A stretch of DNA of 64,000 nt from CALJTV01 sp036821185 (GCA_036821185.1 DAISKD010000001.1:62001-126000), one strand, 5' to 3'; shown: positions 44,609-53,758, counted from the stretch's first letter. The notes: generated by a model from the letters alone, not told the origin. Translations and numbers: made by a program.

Positions 44609-45142
44609 ATGGCTCGCATCAGTTTTGTGGAAAAGGACAAGGCGCATCCTCTGATGAAAGAAGTCTATCAAAGGTTAGAGGACCAGGGCTCTGAAGTCCT
44701 CAACTTGTTCAAGGTGATGGCACATTGTCCTTGGATTGGTCGCAATTTCATAAGGCTGGGCAACTCAATTCTTAAAGGGGAAGAGCTACCAGCCAATCTA
44801 CGGGAACTGGCTATCCTTAGAGTGGGTCATATCCTGCAGGCTGAATATGAGGTCACCAAGCACATTCCTTTGGCTTTACAGGCTGGCATTAGCCAAGAGC
44901 AGCTTGACAGATTACTTGGCACAGGGCTTATTTCGGGATTCGGGGATGAGGAAACGGCCGTTTTGAGTTATACGGACGAATTAACTAAAAACTGTATGGT
45001 AAATAGTACCACCTTTGAGAAACTGCGGACCTTCTTGAGTGAGCGCGCTATCGTTGAACTGACTGCAGTTATCAGTTATTACAACATGGTGTGCAGAATT
45101 CTTGTCGGGCTTCAGATTGAGCTAGAAAACTTGCAGAAATAG
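44609..45142 (+). CDS. Carboxymuconolactone decarboxylase / AhpD-like protein
   Basis: A 177-residue all-helical protein of the CMD/AhpD superfamily. Residues about 50-100 contain the family helix ELPANLRELAILRVGHILQA with the conserved Glu and a His. The AhpD redox pair CxxC is absent, so it is unlikely to be a peroxidase partner. DELTKNCMVNSTTFEKLRTF and ELTAVISYYNMVCRILVGLQ follow as in carboxymuconolactone-type proteins of uncertain function. ATG 44609 sits 5 bases after CAGGAGG; two upstream in-frame starts exist. It follows the SDR by 27 bases on the same strand. Confidence 0.85.
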   Translation: MARISFVEKDKAHPLMKEVYQRLEDQGSEVLNLFKVMAHCPWIGRNFIRLGNSILKGEELPANLRELAILRVGHILQAEYEVTKHIPLALQAGISQEQLDRLLGTGLISGFGDEETAVLSYTDELTKNCMVNSTTFEKLRTFLSERAIVELTAVISYYNMVCRILVGLQIELENLQK

Positions 45143-45590
45143 TCGGGTGAGCTGCTGACTATTGCTTATGACGTTCTCAGAAGAGCTAAGGGCTGCATAT
45201 TAGTTATAAAGTGATTGATAAAAATCTTTTCTGGAAATTTTTTAACTGCGGTTTATAGTTGCTTGACAGCCTTTGGCTCCCAAGTACTATAATGGCGCTG
45301 TCTTTGATCATGGCTTAAAACAAGGGCAAGGAATCCTCGCGGAAAGATTTCCTTACGGGCACGCAAGCTGACAAATGAGGTGTCTGGAACCCTTTCTTGG
45401 CCTGAAGTTTATGAGAAACCCCAAAATGACCCTTTGCCGGAGAGCAAACAGCTTTTGGCGGAGTTTGTCCTGTATATTACCCAAGCAGCAATGCGAGAAC
45501 GAAAAGACTCGAAGGTATGCTTACAAGGTAGGACTTTTGGATGAGAAGGTAGCACGTACAGCGTTGTAGAATACAATTTAAGGAGGACAA
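45143..45590 (+). other. Leader region of the HMGCS-like/thiolase operon
   Basis: About 450 bases without a convincing gene. TTGACA (45263-45268) and TATAAT (45288-45293, 19-base spacer; TACTAT at 45285 gives 16) form a likely promoter. The 290-base leader holds an AAGGAA/TTCCTT hairpin near 45330. It also contains an open frame at 45380-45544 (54 codons from GTG, including SWPEVYEKPQNDPLPES), whose product I do not recognise and which lacks a ribosome site. Confidence 0.4.
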
Positions 45591-47027
45591 ATGGTTGGAA
45601 TTAAAGCATATGGGGCGTACATTCCACACCGGAGACTGGCTAGAAGGTTGATAAGTGAAGCCTGGGGAGGCACAGGTGGTCGTGGCGAGAGAGCCGTTGC
45701 TGCCCTTGATGAGGACTCTATTACTATGGCAGTGGCAGCCAGTATAGATTGCCTCAAAGGAATTGACCCGAAAACAATTGATGCTGTTTTTCTAGCTACC
45801 ACGACTGCTCCTTACAGCGAACGTCTGAATGCGAACATCGTTGCCAACGCTCTTGATTGTCGTAGAGATACTCGAAACGCGGATTTTGCTAACTGTCTGA
45901 GGGCAGGGACAAATGCTCTGTTATCTGCCATAGATGTGGTAAAAGCTGGTTCCCTGAAAAACGTCCTAGTGGCTATTGCTGATATGCGCATGGCAGGTGC
46001 CGGCGGGGAGGACGAGCACATGCTTGGTGATGGCGCAGCAGCCTTTCTTGTTAGCAGCGATGAGGCGGCAGTGGAAGTCGATGGTAGCTACGTCTTGTCG
46101 GACGATATGGTGGACTACTGGCGACTTGAAGGCGATCGCTTTATCCGTTCCTGGGAAGACCGATTCGGTCGGGACGCAGGATATTTAGTGACCCCTGTGG
46201 AAACGGTGAAAGCACTTTTTAGTAGATTAAGCCTAACGCCCAAGGATATTACTAAAGCTTGTATTTATGGTACCAACACCAGGACACACAGCGCTCTAGC
46301 TAGGGCAATGGGTTTCAGCCCAGAACAAGTTCAAGACCCTCTGCTCGACAATGTTGGCAATACCGGAACAGCGCTTGCGCCAATGATTCTTGTTTCTGCT
46401 TTGGAAGAAGCTAAACCGGGCGATAGATTCTTGCTGGTTGACTGGGGGAACGGTTGCGACGCTGTTGTGTTCAGGACTACCGAAGCTATCACTAAGCTCA
46501 GCCAGAGGCGAGGCATCAAAGGCCACCTCAAAATTAAAGGAGAGCTGGAAAGCTATACCAAATTCTTACGCTGGCGGGAAATGGTAGCGCTGGCACCGCT
46601 CTCACGCCCTGCTGCTGGGGCAGTTTCGATGGCGGCAGAGTGGAGGGAGAGAAGGTTAGGTTTGCCACTCTATGGTGTAAAATGCTTGAACTGTGGCACT
46701 GTCCAGTTGTACATGAAGACTAGCTCCATGCGTGCCCATGTATGCCTTGAATGTCAGACCAAAGGCCATTTTGAGCCTTATCGCTTTGCTGATAAACGAG
46801 GCAGAGTAGTCAGCTTTAGCCACGACTATCTTGGAGGTGGAATTGATCCACCGGCAACTAGAACAGTGGTCGACTTTGAGAGTGGTGGAAGAGGACTTTT
46901 CGACATGGTCGACCGTGACCCGGCAGAATGTAAGGTAGGAATGGAAGTAGAGATGACATTTAGAAAGGTGCGATCGGCACCAGGCTCCAATGTCTATTTC
47001 TGGAAATGTAAACCAGTCAGAGATTGA
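45591..47027 (+). CDS. HMG-CoA-synthase-like ketoacyl synthase fused to a DUF35 zinc-ribbon/OB domain
   Basis: Residues about 1-335 have the thiolase fold of HMG-CoA synthase-type condensing enzymes: MVGIKAYGAYIPHRRL, the nucleophilic Cys in DFANCLRAGTNAL, MLGDGAAAFLV, and DNVGNTGTALAPMIL. Residues about 365-478 are a DUF35 unit: a zinc ribbon (KCLNCGTV...VCLECQ) followed by an OB fold. In archaea DUF35 is a separate protein that bridges thiolase and HMG-CoA synthase and channels acetoacetyl-CoA. Here it is fused to the synthase, and the thiolase gene lies 50 bases downstream. A GGAGGAC site precedes the ATG. The exact acyl substrate is uncertain. Confidence 0.85.
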   Translation: MVGIKAYGAYIPHRRLARRLISEAWGGTGGRGERAVAALDEDSITMAVAASIDCLKGIDPKTIDAVFLATTTAPYSERLNANIVANALDCRRDTRNADFANCLRAGTNALLSAIDVVKAGSLKNVLVAIADMRMAGAGGEDEHMLGDGAAAFLVSSDEAAVEVDGSYVLSDDMVDYWRLEGDRFIRSWEDRFGRDAGYLVTPVETVKALFSRLSLTPKDITKACIYGTNTRTHSALARAMGFSPEQVQDPLLDNVGNTGTALAPMILVSALEEAKPGDRFLLVDWGNGCDAVVFRTTEAITKLSQRRGIKGHLKIKGELESYTKFLRWREMVALAPLSRPAAGAVSMAAEWRERRLGLPLYGVKCLNCGTVQLYMKTSSMRAHVCLECQTKGHFEPYRFADKRGRVVSFSHDYLGGGIDPPATRTVVDFESGGRGLFDMVDRDPAECKVGMEVEMTFRKVRSAPGSNVYFWKCKPVRD

Positions 47028-47077
47028 TATATATTCTATTTTAGGTAGAAATCTATGGAATTAAGGAGGTGACAAAG

Positions 47078-48301
47078 ATGCCAGGTAGTATTAAAGATAG
47101 GGTCGCTGTCGCCGGTATGGGTTGTTCTAAATTTGGAGAACGGTGGGATGCCAGTGCAGACGATCTAATCGTGGAAGCTGCTTATGAAGCATTTGAGGAT
47201 GCTGGGATAGAGCCCAAGGATATTCAGGCAGCTTGGCTGGGTACCACAACTGGATCCACGGGCATGACGTTATCTGAGCCTCTTCGACTGCAGTACATTC
47301 CGATCACTCGGGTGGAAAATGCTTGTGCTACCGCCTCAGATGCATTCAGGAACGCCTGCTATGCCGTTGCTGCTGGTATTTACGATATTGTGCTCGCGCT
47401 CGGCGTTGACAAGTTCAAAGATAGTGGTATCAGCGGGCTGGGCGATGGAGGCATCCCTGGTCCAGGACATGGTATGATGGCAGGAGCGGCCGGTCCGCCA
47501 CCGGCACAATTCGCCATGCTGGCAACGACCTATTTTCATCGCTATGGGCTAACCTATGAAGAGGGCAAACATATGATTGCCCGGGTATCCTGGAAAAGCC
47601 ACATAAATGGTGCCCGGCACAAGAAGGCTCATTTCCAACGCGAAGTCGATATGGATACGATCCTCAATGCGCCTATCATTGCCTGGCCCTTGGGGCTGTT
47701 TGACTGCTGCGGAGTGAGTGACGGTGCAGCGGCTGCAATTATTACCACACCGGAGATAGCTAAAAGCTTACGGAAAGGCAAAGAGCCCCCGATGTTCGTT
47801 AAAGCACTGCAGATTGCTATGGCACCTAACGACGGTAATTTCAACACGAAGTTCGATTATACCCATGTTGAAGCTACTGTAAGGGCTGCTCAAGCAGCCT
47901 ATAAGGAGGCTGGAATAACCAATCCCCGCGAGCAGATAAGCATGGCTGAAGTGCATGACTGTTTTTCTATCACCGAAGCAGTCACTATGGAAGACCTTGG
48001 TTTCAGTCCCAGGGGCAAAGTACAGCGAGATATTGAAGATGGCTTCTTCGATCTAGATGGTAAGCTGCCGGTGCAACCCGATGGCGGTCTGAAATGCTTC
48101 GGTCATCCCATTGGTGCCAGCGGCATCCGTATGCTATATGAAATGTACAACCAGCTACAGGGGCGTGCAGATAGAATGCTTATCCCAGGAAAACCGTCGC
48201 GGCAGATCAAGAATCCTGTGCTGGGGTTGACCCATAACCTTGGAGGCGCCCCTGCTGGGTGCGCCATTTTCGTCGGTATCGTAGGGCTTGAAGGGGTCTA
48301 G
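47078..48301 (+). CDS. SCP2-type thiolase (acetyl-CoA C-acetyltransferase family)
   Basis: A 407-residue thiolase of the SCP-x/archaeal group. The nucleophilic Cys is in VENACATASDAFRNACYAVA. The active-site His lies in AEVHDCFSITEAVTMEDLG, and the final motif is CFGHPIGASGIRMLYE. The N-terminus DRVAVAGMGCSKFGERWD is typical. I chose ATG 47078 after an AAGGAGG site; GTG 47069 is the in-frame alternative. It pairs with the HMGCS-like/DUF35 protein upstream, probably as a condensation-cleavage complex. A terminator follows at 48379. Confidence 0.9.
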   Translation: MPGSIKDRVAVAGMGCSKFGERWDASADDLIVEAAYEAFEDAGIEPKDIQAAWLGTTTGSTGMTLSEPLRLQYIPITRVENACATASDAFRNACYAVAAGIYDIVLALGVDKFKDSGISGLGDGGIPGPGHGMMAGAAGPPPAQFAMLATTYFHRYGLTYEEGKHMIARVSWKSHINGARHKKAHFQREVDMDTILNAPIIAWPLGLFDCCGVSDGAAAAIITTPEIAKSLRKGKEPPMFVKALQIAMAPNDGNFNTKFDYTHVEATVRAAQAAYKEAGITNPREQISMAEVHDCFSITEAVTMEDLGFSPRGKVQRDIEDGFFDLDGKLPVQPDGGLKCFGHPIGASGIRMLYEMYNQLQGRADRMLIPGKPSRQIKNPVLGLTHNLGGAPAGCAIFVGIVGLEGV

Positions 48302-48378
48302 CCAGAGGATTTAGCCGGCTTGCAATAGAGTATATCTATAATACGAAAATAAAGACGCTAGTCTGTCTCGGCTACGTT

Positions 48379-48408
48379 ATTTTTGTGCAGGATTGCGCCC
48401 ACAAAAAT
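48379..48408. terminator. Bidirectional terminator between thiolase and enoyl-CoA hydratase
   Basis: A perfect inverted repeat ATTTTTGTG / CACAAAAAT (9 bp, 12-base loop) with T or A runs on both sides lies between convergent genes. Confidence 0.7.
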
Positions 48409-48454
48409 ACTGGAATGGGAGTGTATGGTTTAGATCATGCCTCTGAAGTGCTGA

Positions 48455-49273
48455 CTATTTCCCCCGCCACACAGGCGCCCTCTTTTCCAAGAAAGCCCTA
48501 ATGCCTTCTCTACAGTCATCGCTCTGGTTCAAGCTCCGAAACCGGACTCTGGTCTCACCGTGATGTACCTTTGGAGTCCATTGTAGCGAACCGTAGACTA
48601 ATTCCTTCACTGCCTTTATTGCCAGAGGTGCGCCCTGAGTAAGCTTTTGCGCCATCTCTTTTGCTGCTGGCATCAGTTGCTCTGACGGAACGACCTTATC
48701 GACCAGTCCTATTCTTTCGGCTTCGTATGCATCGATTATCTCGCCGGAATACATGAGCTCCAAAGCTTTACTCAGTCCAACAATATACGGCAGAAGATAA
48801 GGTCCAGAGCCATAATCAGGGCACAGCCCCCTTAAAGGAAAAATCCAGCCAAAGCGGGCATCTTCTGAAGCAATTCTAATATCGCATTGGACTATCCATT
48901 CGGCACCCATCCCAACAGCAGCACCGTTAACCGCAGCGATGGTTGGCTTGGGAATCCGAGTAAAGGTCCAGTCTGGAAGGGGATAGGCATCTGGTAAGGT
49001 TACTCGCCTTGCCCGCTCTCTCCTTTGTTCTTCAGCAACAGCTTCTTCTTCCGGAGTTCTGCCTAGATTGGATACATCGGTACCGCTACAAAATGCGCGA
49101 CCTTTCCCGGTGAGTATTACCGCTTTAACTGCGTCATCGTAGATGATATCGCGTATCAGTTCTGTTAGACGCACCTGCATATCTGGTGTCACTGCATTAA
49201 GCCGCTGGGGGCGGTTCAAAATGATAATCCCGATACCGTCCTCTTTCTTGTACAAGATCTCTTCTTCCGACAC
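48455..49273 (-). CDS. Enoyl-CoA hydratase/isomerase family protein
   Basis: A crotonase-fold protein of 272 residues. It shows GIGIIILNRPQRLNAVTPDM, the oxyanion-hole segment GKGRAFCSGTDVSNLG, and AAVNGAAVGMGAEWIVQCDI. The second acidic position follows near RFGWIFPLRGLCPDYGSGPY, with Asp in place of one usual catalytic Glu. It may be a hydratase, isomerase or related acyl-CoA lyase. The start at 49273 has an AAGGAGG site. It faces the thiolase gene across a shared terminator. Confidence 0.87.
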   Translation of the reverse strand: MSEEEILYKKEDGIGIIILNRPQRLNAVTPDMQVRLTELIRDIIYDDAVKAVILTGKGRAFCSGTDVSNLGRTPEEEAVAEEQRRERARRVTLPDAYPLPDWTFTRIPKPTIAAVNGAAVGMGAEWIVQCDIRIASEDARFGWIFPLRGLCPDYGSGPYLLPYIVGLSKALELMYSGEIIDAYEAERIGLVDKVVPSEQLMPAAKEMAQKLTQGAPLAIKAVKELVYGSLQWTPKVHHGETRVRFRSLNQSDDCREGIRAFLEKRAPVWRGK

Positions 49274-49739
49274 GTGTTACCTCCTTGCACTGTGCAAAAG
49301 TCAGCAAGCTTTTAGCGTTCCCACTGCCAGCTGTTACCCGGTCAGGCGCTAATCTCGACCCTTGGTTACAATTCTAGCACAAGTGATTACTACCCCAACA
49401 AGTCTCATTGTAGTCTAGCAATCACCCTCTTCAGCCGTTTGTTTCCACGACGTTTGGTCACCAACTTGTAGGATCTACGGGGTAAATTACTCTCAAGGCT
49501 TATTAAAATAGGTTTTGGCTGCAAATCTACGAGAACTCTCGTTGCTTTCGTGTCTGTTGCAGTTCATGTCTCTGGGTGCTAACGACATCTATGGCTTACT
49601 TTTTGTTTCTTAGACCATAAAGCCTGTCACAAGGTGGAGGTAGTTTCAAAGAATGAACACTTTTGCATCTGTCTGCCTTGGCATTAAGAAGAGAGTTCTG
49701 ATGAAAGGCCTAAATTTCTGCTGGGGAGGACATTTTTAA
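49274..49739. other. Intergenic region without recognisable gene
   Basis: About 466 bases between the hydratase start and tRNA-Ile. On the minus strand a stretch from about 49563 to a stop at 49405 stays open and basic (RRSYKLVTKRRGNKRLKRV) but has no start codon or ribosome site. I see nothing else. Confidence 0.35.
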
Positions 49740-49813
49740 TGGGCCATTGTGGATTCGAACCACAGACCCCGGTCTTATCAGGACCGTGCTCTAACCGACT
49801 GAGCTAATGGCCC
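49740..49813 (-). tRNA. tRNA-Ile (anticodon GAT)
   Basis: The acceptor GGGCCAT pairs with ATGGCCC, discriminator A, no encoded CCA. The anticodon loop CTGATAA gives GAT (49779-49777). Confidence 0.96.
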
Positions 49814-50016
49814 TTGGCCTGAAAGGAAGTATAGCTTTTGCACAAGTACACTGTCAAGGACAAATTAGCTAGTCGGTCATCTTAGTTCGGTGCAGTTCTG
49901 AAAAGTAATGAGGCTAGCAAAGTTGCTTTACGGTTCATATTTTTTCAGTCTGTTAGTGCGTATGTTATACTTAAATCAAGGAGACAGAAACTTCTCGGCA
50001 ATTGGTAAATAAGAAA

Positions 50017-50928
50017 ATGGCTATTGTCCTGTATCGCGAGCCAGAGTTGGAAGATCCGATATTGATAGCGTCTTGGCCTGGAATAGGCAACATAGGTGTC
50101 ATTGCAGTCGATACCTTGAGGCGAGCGCTTAAGGCAGAAGAACTGGGTGAGATAGAGCCATGGGAATTCTTCTATCCGAAGAGAGTCGTAATAAGGGATG
50201 GGATCCTGAAAACCCTGGCATTTCCCAGCAGTAAGTTCTACTTTAAGAGGACGCAGAATTGTGACCTGCTTTTCTTTATTGGTGAAGAGCAACCTGATTC
50301 GGGAACAAAGCTATATGCTGAGGGGGCTAAAGCTTACAAAATGGCGAACCTGGTCGTTGATGTGGCATTGAAGTTCGGTTGTCGGCGAATATATACATCG
50401 GGGGCGGCAGTGGCACCGATTCACCATACCACAAGCCCCAGAGTTTGGGCAGTACCTAACAATAGTCTCCTGCTAAAAGAGATGAAAAATTTTCAGAATG
50501 TCGTGCTAATGTCAGATATAGAGGGGCATGGTGGGCAGGGTAATATTACGGGACTTAATGGGCTGCTTTTGGGAGTTGCTAAACGCAGGGGGGTCGATGC
50601 AGTGTGTTTGATGGGCGAAATACCAATCTATTTGCACGGGTTTCCTATCCCTTATCCTAAAGGGTCGAGAGCTGTGGTCGAGGTTTTGAGTAAGATACTG
50701 GGGGTTACGGTCGACATGACTGAACTGGACGTTTTTGTCGAGCGAACTGGGAAAGAGATTGAAGCCGTTTACTCTAGGCTTCCGTTGGAGATAAGAGAGC
50801 ACCTGGACAAGCTAGTAAGTATGAGCTATCGTGGAGAGGTTGAGTCGGGGCCAATAACCGAGGAAGACAAGAAAAAGATTTTGCAGGAGATTGACAAACT
50901 TTTTAAGAGAGAAACCAGTGACGACTGA
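50017..50928 (+). CDS. PAC2-family protein, copy 1
   Basis: A protein of about 303 residues of the PAC2 (proteasome assembly chaperone-like, DUF75) family, an ATP-grasp-neighbour fold of unknown role in bacteria and archaea. The signature start ELEDPILIASWPGIGNIGVI is followed by FFIGEEQPDSGTKLYAEG, the conserved YTSGAAVAPIHHTTSPRVWA and GNITGLNGLLLGVAKRRGVD. The C-terminus is a helical hairpin, as in the family. ATG 50017 is taken as start; TTG 50002 is possible. A second, diverged copy begins within its last codons. Confidence 0.88.
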   Translation: MAIVLYREPELEDPILIASWPGIGNIGVIAVDTLRRALKAEELGEIEPWEFFYPKRVVIRDGILKTLAFPSSKFYFKRTQNCDLLFFIGEEQPDSGTKLYAEGAKAYKMANLVVDVALKFGCRRIYTSGAAVAPIHHTTSPRVWAVPNNSLLLKEMKNFQNVVLMSDIEGHGGQGNITGLNGLLLGVAKRRGVDAVCLMGEIPIYLHGFPIPYPKGSRAVVEVLSKILGVTVDMTELDVFVERTGKEIEAVYSRLPLEIREHLDKLVSMSYRGEVESGPITEEDKKKILQEIDKLFKRETSDD

Positions 50929-51763
50929 TACCAGCGGAATTACGCAAGTTAAATTTCTCGTCGAACCCTCTATAAAAGTAGCCCCACTAATCATTACTTG
51001 GATACCTGATGCAGGTAAAGTAGGCAGTGGGGTCTGCCAATACTTGATTCAGAATTTAGGTGGCTTTGTTTTTGCCGAAATAGAGCCGGTAGGTTTTTTC
51101 CCACTAGATGGAGTCGTTGTCCAAGATGATGTAGCGCAGTTCCCAGAGACTAAATTTTATTGTTGTCAACAGAAAGATTTACTGATTGTTAGCAGCAGTT
51201 TACCACGATTAGAGTGGTATACTTTCTTGACAACAATCCTGGATGTCGTTGATAGGATATGTAAAGTGAAGGAAATGTATATTATCGGTGGAATGGCATC
51301 GGCGAGTGCTCATACCAGCCCCCGGGCATTGCTGACTGTAGCAAATTCTTCACAGACCAAGGGAATTATCGAACCTTATGACGTGGTTAAAGATATGGAA
51401 TACGAGACTCCGGAGGGTCAGAGACCTACTCTTAATTCTTTTCTGCTCTGGATCGCCCAACGGCGTGGTATACCCGCGGTGAATTTATGGGTTCAGGTGC
51501 CATTCTACTTGGTGGCTAGGAAGGACCCACAGGCGTGGAAAGAGATACTGCACTTCCTTAATCAACGACTGGAGTTGGGGGTTGATTTCGCGGAGCTGGA
51601 TAGCATGATAGCGAAGCAAAATCAAAAGATAGCACGAGCGAGAATGGAATCTCCGGAGCTGGATCGGTGTCTAAGTTGCTTGGAATGCAACCTCGGTTTA
51701 AGCACAAGTGAAAGTGAAAGCTTGCTTCGTAGGATGGAAGAACTGCTGGATCAACAAGACTGA
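50918..51763 (+). CDS. PAC2-family protein, copy 2
   Basis: A protein of about 281 residues, clearly paralogous to the previous gene but diverged: PLIITWIPDAGKVGSGVC aligns with the copy-1 signature, and YIIGGMASASAHTSPRALLT with its central motif. GTG 50918 gives an 11-base overlap with copy 1; a TTG at 50891 is the alternative. The C-terminal part adds two cysteines (RCLSCLEC). The overlap and shared length suggest the two products form a heteromer. Function unknown. Confidence 0.82.
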   Translation: MTTDTSGITQVKFLVEPSIKVAPLIITWIPDAGKVGSGVCQYLIQNLGGFVFAEIEPVGFFPLDGVVVQDDVAQFPETKFYCCQQKDLLIVSSSLPRLEWYTFLTTILDVVDRICKVKEMYIIGGMASASAHTSPRALLTVANSSQTKGIIEPYDVVKDMEYETPEGQRPTLNSFLLWIAQRRGIPAVNLWVQVPFYLVARKDPQAWKEILHFLNQRLELGVDFAELDSMIAKQNQKIARARMESPELDRCLSCLECNLGLSTSESESLLRRMEELLDQQD

Positions 51764-51895
51764 CTGGGGCTTTAGCTAAATTCTCCACAGATAGGACTCC
51801 GGTCATTCAGTATTTGCGGATAGTGTGCAGGAGGGGTAAAATTTCCCAGTATGATCAGAGCAGGTAATACATGAAACAAAGCTGAGGCGAGGAAA

Positions 51896-52360
51896 ATGCA
51901 GGAGATATTTCTGTGTTCTACATGTGGCGCACAGAATATTGTGGGACAGGAATACTGTCAGTACTGTGGACAAAGGTTTCAATACAACTGCCCTTATTGT
52001 GGGGCTGTGGTAAACTCGACACTTATAAATTGCCCCGGCTGTCGCGAAAGATTATACTGGCCGACACTGCGTAAAATAAAACCTTTTCCAAAAGAAGGGG
52101 CTGTATACCTCCCTCGGAAAGAGCGTGAACCCGCAGCAGGAAAAGGGACGGGCGAGACTGCAAGCAAGAAGCAGCAAAAGTCAGACCCATGGCTCACAGG
52201 ATGCCTAGGGGTTGTTATTATTGCCATTATAATTATGGTGGCATTTTTCCTTTACGATTGGTTAAGTAGCCCGCCTATGCCAGAAGAGCCCTTGCCATCA
52301 GGTGCTGTTGGGGAATCGGTTGTCCTGCGGTCCTGGTCAGACTTTTCCTTCTTCGATTAG
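51896..52360 (+). CDS. Double zinc-ribbon protein with one membrane helix
   Basis: A 154-residue protein. Residues 1-55 hold two zinc ribbons: FLCSTCGAQNIVGQEYCQYC and then NCPYCGAVVN with NCPGCRERL. A charged, alanine/lysine-rich linker follows, then a membrane helix (GCLGVVIIAIIIMVAFFLY, about 105-125) and a short proline-rich tail. The type resembles membrane-tethered zinc-ribbon proteins of unknown function. It leads a run of plus-strand genes. Confidence 0.75.
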   Translation: MQEIFLCSTCGAQNIVGQEYCQYCGQRFQYNCPYCGAVVNSTLINCPGCRERLYWPTLRKIKPFPKEGAVYLPRKEREPAAGKGTGETASKKQQKSDPWLTGCLGVVIIAIIIMVAFFLYDWLSSPPMPEEPLPSGAVGESVVLRSWSDFSFFD

Positions 52361-52429
52361 CAAACCTCGGAGTCAGCGGTTAGTTTTACTCTTAGTGACC
52401 AACTTGAGACCAAGTTTTCGGAGGCAGAG

Positions 52430-52921
52430 ATGGTTATCGGTGTCATGTCAGATACGCACGATAGAGTCGATGCTATTGAGGCTGCCATTGATTTTTTTAA
52501 CCAGCAGGGAGTAAGCGATGTCTTGCATGTTGGTGATCTCGTATCTCCATTTGTTGTGCCAAAGTTTTCCCGTCTTAGAGCCAGGCTGCATTACGTTTGG
52601 GGAAACAATGAAGGAGATCGCGAATACATAAGGGTGAGGTTTGGTGAGTTGGCTATTGTCCCTCTGGGAGATTTTGCTGCTTTAGAGTTGGGAGGGCGTA
52701 AATTAGCCTTGTTACATGGGACGCAGGAGCACATTGTAGATTCACTGGTCAGGTGTGGCCTCTACGATGTCGTTGTCAGAGGGCACAGCCACCGGGCAGA
52801 GGTAGTCAGTGGTCCAACTCTTCTGGTCAACCCAGGAGAGGTTTGTGGCTATTTGACAGGTCATCAAACGGTGGCGTTGCTAGATTTAGAGCAGCTAAGG
52901 GCAGAAATAATTGAACTCTGA
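52430..52921 (+). CDS. YfcE/MJ0936-type phosphodiesterase
   Basis: A calcineurin-like phosphoesterase of 163 residues. Metal motifs are VIGVMSDTHDRVDAIE, VLHVGDLVSPF, VWGNNEGDRE, LALLHGTQEH and VVRGHSHRAEV. Family members hydrolyse phosphodiester bonds with Mn or Ni in vitro, and the natural substrate is unclear. The ATG at 52430 lies 69 bases after the zinc-ribbon gene. The membrane-protein gene downstream begins 11 bases after its stop. Confidence 0.92.
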   Translation: MVIGVMSDTHDRVDAIEAAIDFFNQQGVSDVLHVGDLVSPFVVPKFSRLRARLHYVWGNNEGDREYIRVRFGELAIVPLGDFAALELGGRKLALLHGTQEHIVDSLVRCGLYDVVVRGHSHRAEVVSGPTLLVNPGEVCGYLTGHQTVALLDLEQLRAEIIEL

Positions 52922-52932
52922 GGAGGTTTTTG

Positions 52933-53715
52933 ATGTTACAACAAATGCTGCAGTTCCTTCTTTATTTCTTCTCTCACCCATCCGTGTGGGGGATCGGGTT
53001 GGCGCTTATCTTCGGGGCAGTTTGGCTGGCTTGCTACAGGCCGCCATTTCTGAAGGAGCCGTGGCTCTGGGCAGTGTTAGTTGCTGGGGCTGTGCTTGCT
53101 CCAATAACACTTGCTGTTCTGTCATATCCACTGAGATACGGTATCTCTATAGTATATGGGCAATTCTGGACAGCCGAGACACTAAGTCAGTGGGCACTGC
53201 TGGCAAGCCTGCCATCCATGTATGTGTTTGGTCTTGTTCGGGAAGGATTTAAACTTTTGCCTCTAGTCTTTATCTGGTGGCGGAAGGATTGGCAGATTAC
53301 TCCAGCGCTCGGTTTGACCTCAGGGGCTGTGTGTGGCGCAGGGTTTGGTATTCTTGAGGCAATGTGGACGCACAACTATATTTTCTATACTGGCTGGACA
53401 TGGGAGCGCGTACAGCTACAAGGAATCGGACAACTTGCAGGATTCTGGGAGAGTTTCTTTCTCTTAGGTGCCAGCCTTGCTTCTACCGCTTTTGTTGGTT
53501 GGGGTATGGGGAAGCGACGCTGGTGGCAATGCTATCTTCTTTCAGCGGTAATTTATCTGGTCATCAATTACAATTATGTGCTGGTGCGTAAGGAGATTGT
53601 GAGTGCCGCGCAAGCTGAGTTCATAATTGCTGCTTGTGTACTGTTAATAGCTGGCATAGTCCTCTGGCTCAGAGAGAAGAGTTATGGAACGAATGCAGTT
53701 CCAAAAATGGTTTGA
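52933..53715 (+). CDS. Polytopic membrane protein, possibly PrsW/YhfC-like
   Basis: About 260 residues with roughly seven hydrophobic segments. LVREGFKLLPLVFIWW and GAGFGILEAMW resemble the ExxxK and FxxxE motifs of PrsW/YhfC-type intramembrane metalloproteases. The third, histidine-bearing motif is not evident, so protease activity is doubtful. ATG 52933 follows a GAGGAGG site that overlaps the stop of the phosphodiesterase gene. Function is unassigned. Confidence 0.6.
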   Translation: MLQQMLQFLLYFFSHPSVWGIGLALIFGAVWLACYRPPFLKEPWLWAVLVAGAVLAPITLAVLSYPLRYGISIVYGQFWTAETLSQWALLASLPSMYVFGLVREGFKLLPLVFIWWRKDWQITPALGLTSGAVCGAGFGILEAMWTHNYIFYTGWTWERVQLQGIGQLAGFWESFFLLGASLASTAFVGWGMGKRRWWQCYLLSAVIYLVINYNYVLVRKEIVSAAQAEFIIAACVLLIAGIVLWLREKSYGTNAVPKMV

Positions 53716-53758
53716 GTTTATGATATGATGAGATGAAAATAATAACCGTGGAGGTGAC

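Noticed and set aside
45542..45544. TGA ending the 54-codon leader frame as a possible Sec codon
   Set aside because: The continuation overlaps the next gene's start and matches nothing, and the leader frame itself is unproven.
49405..49563. Basic open frame on the minus strand upstream of enoyl-CoA hydratase
   Set aside because: It has no start codon or ribosome site and no recognised family. Reported only within the intergenic entry.
52933..53715. Confident call as PrsW protease
   Set aside because: Only two of the three metal-site motifs are suggested, so I left it as a membrane protein with a possible relationship.
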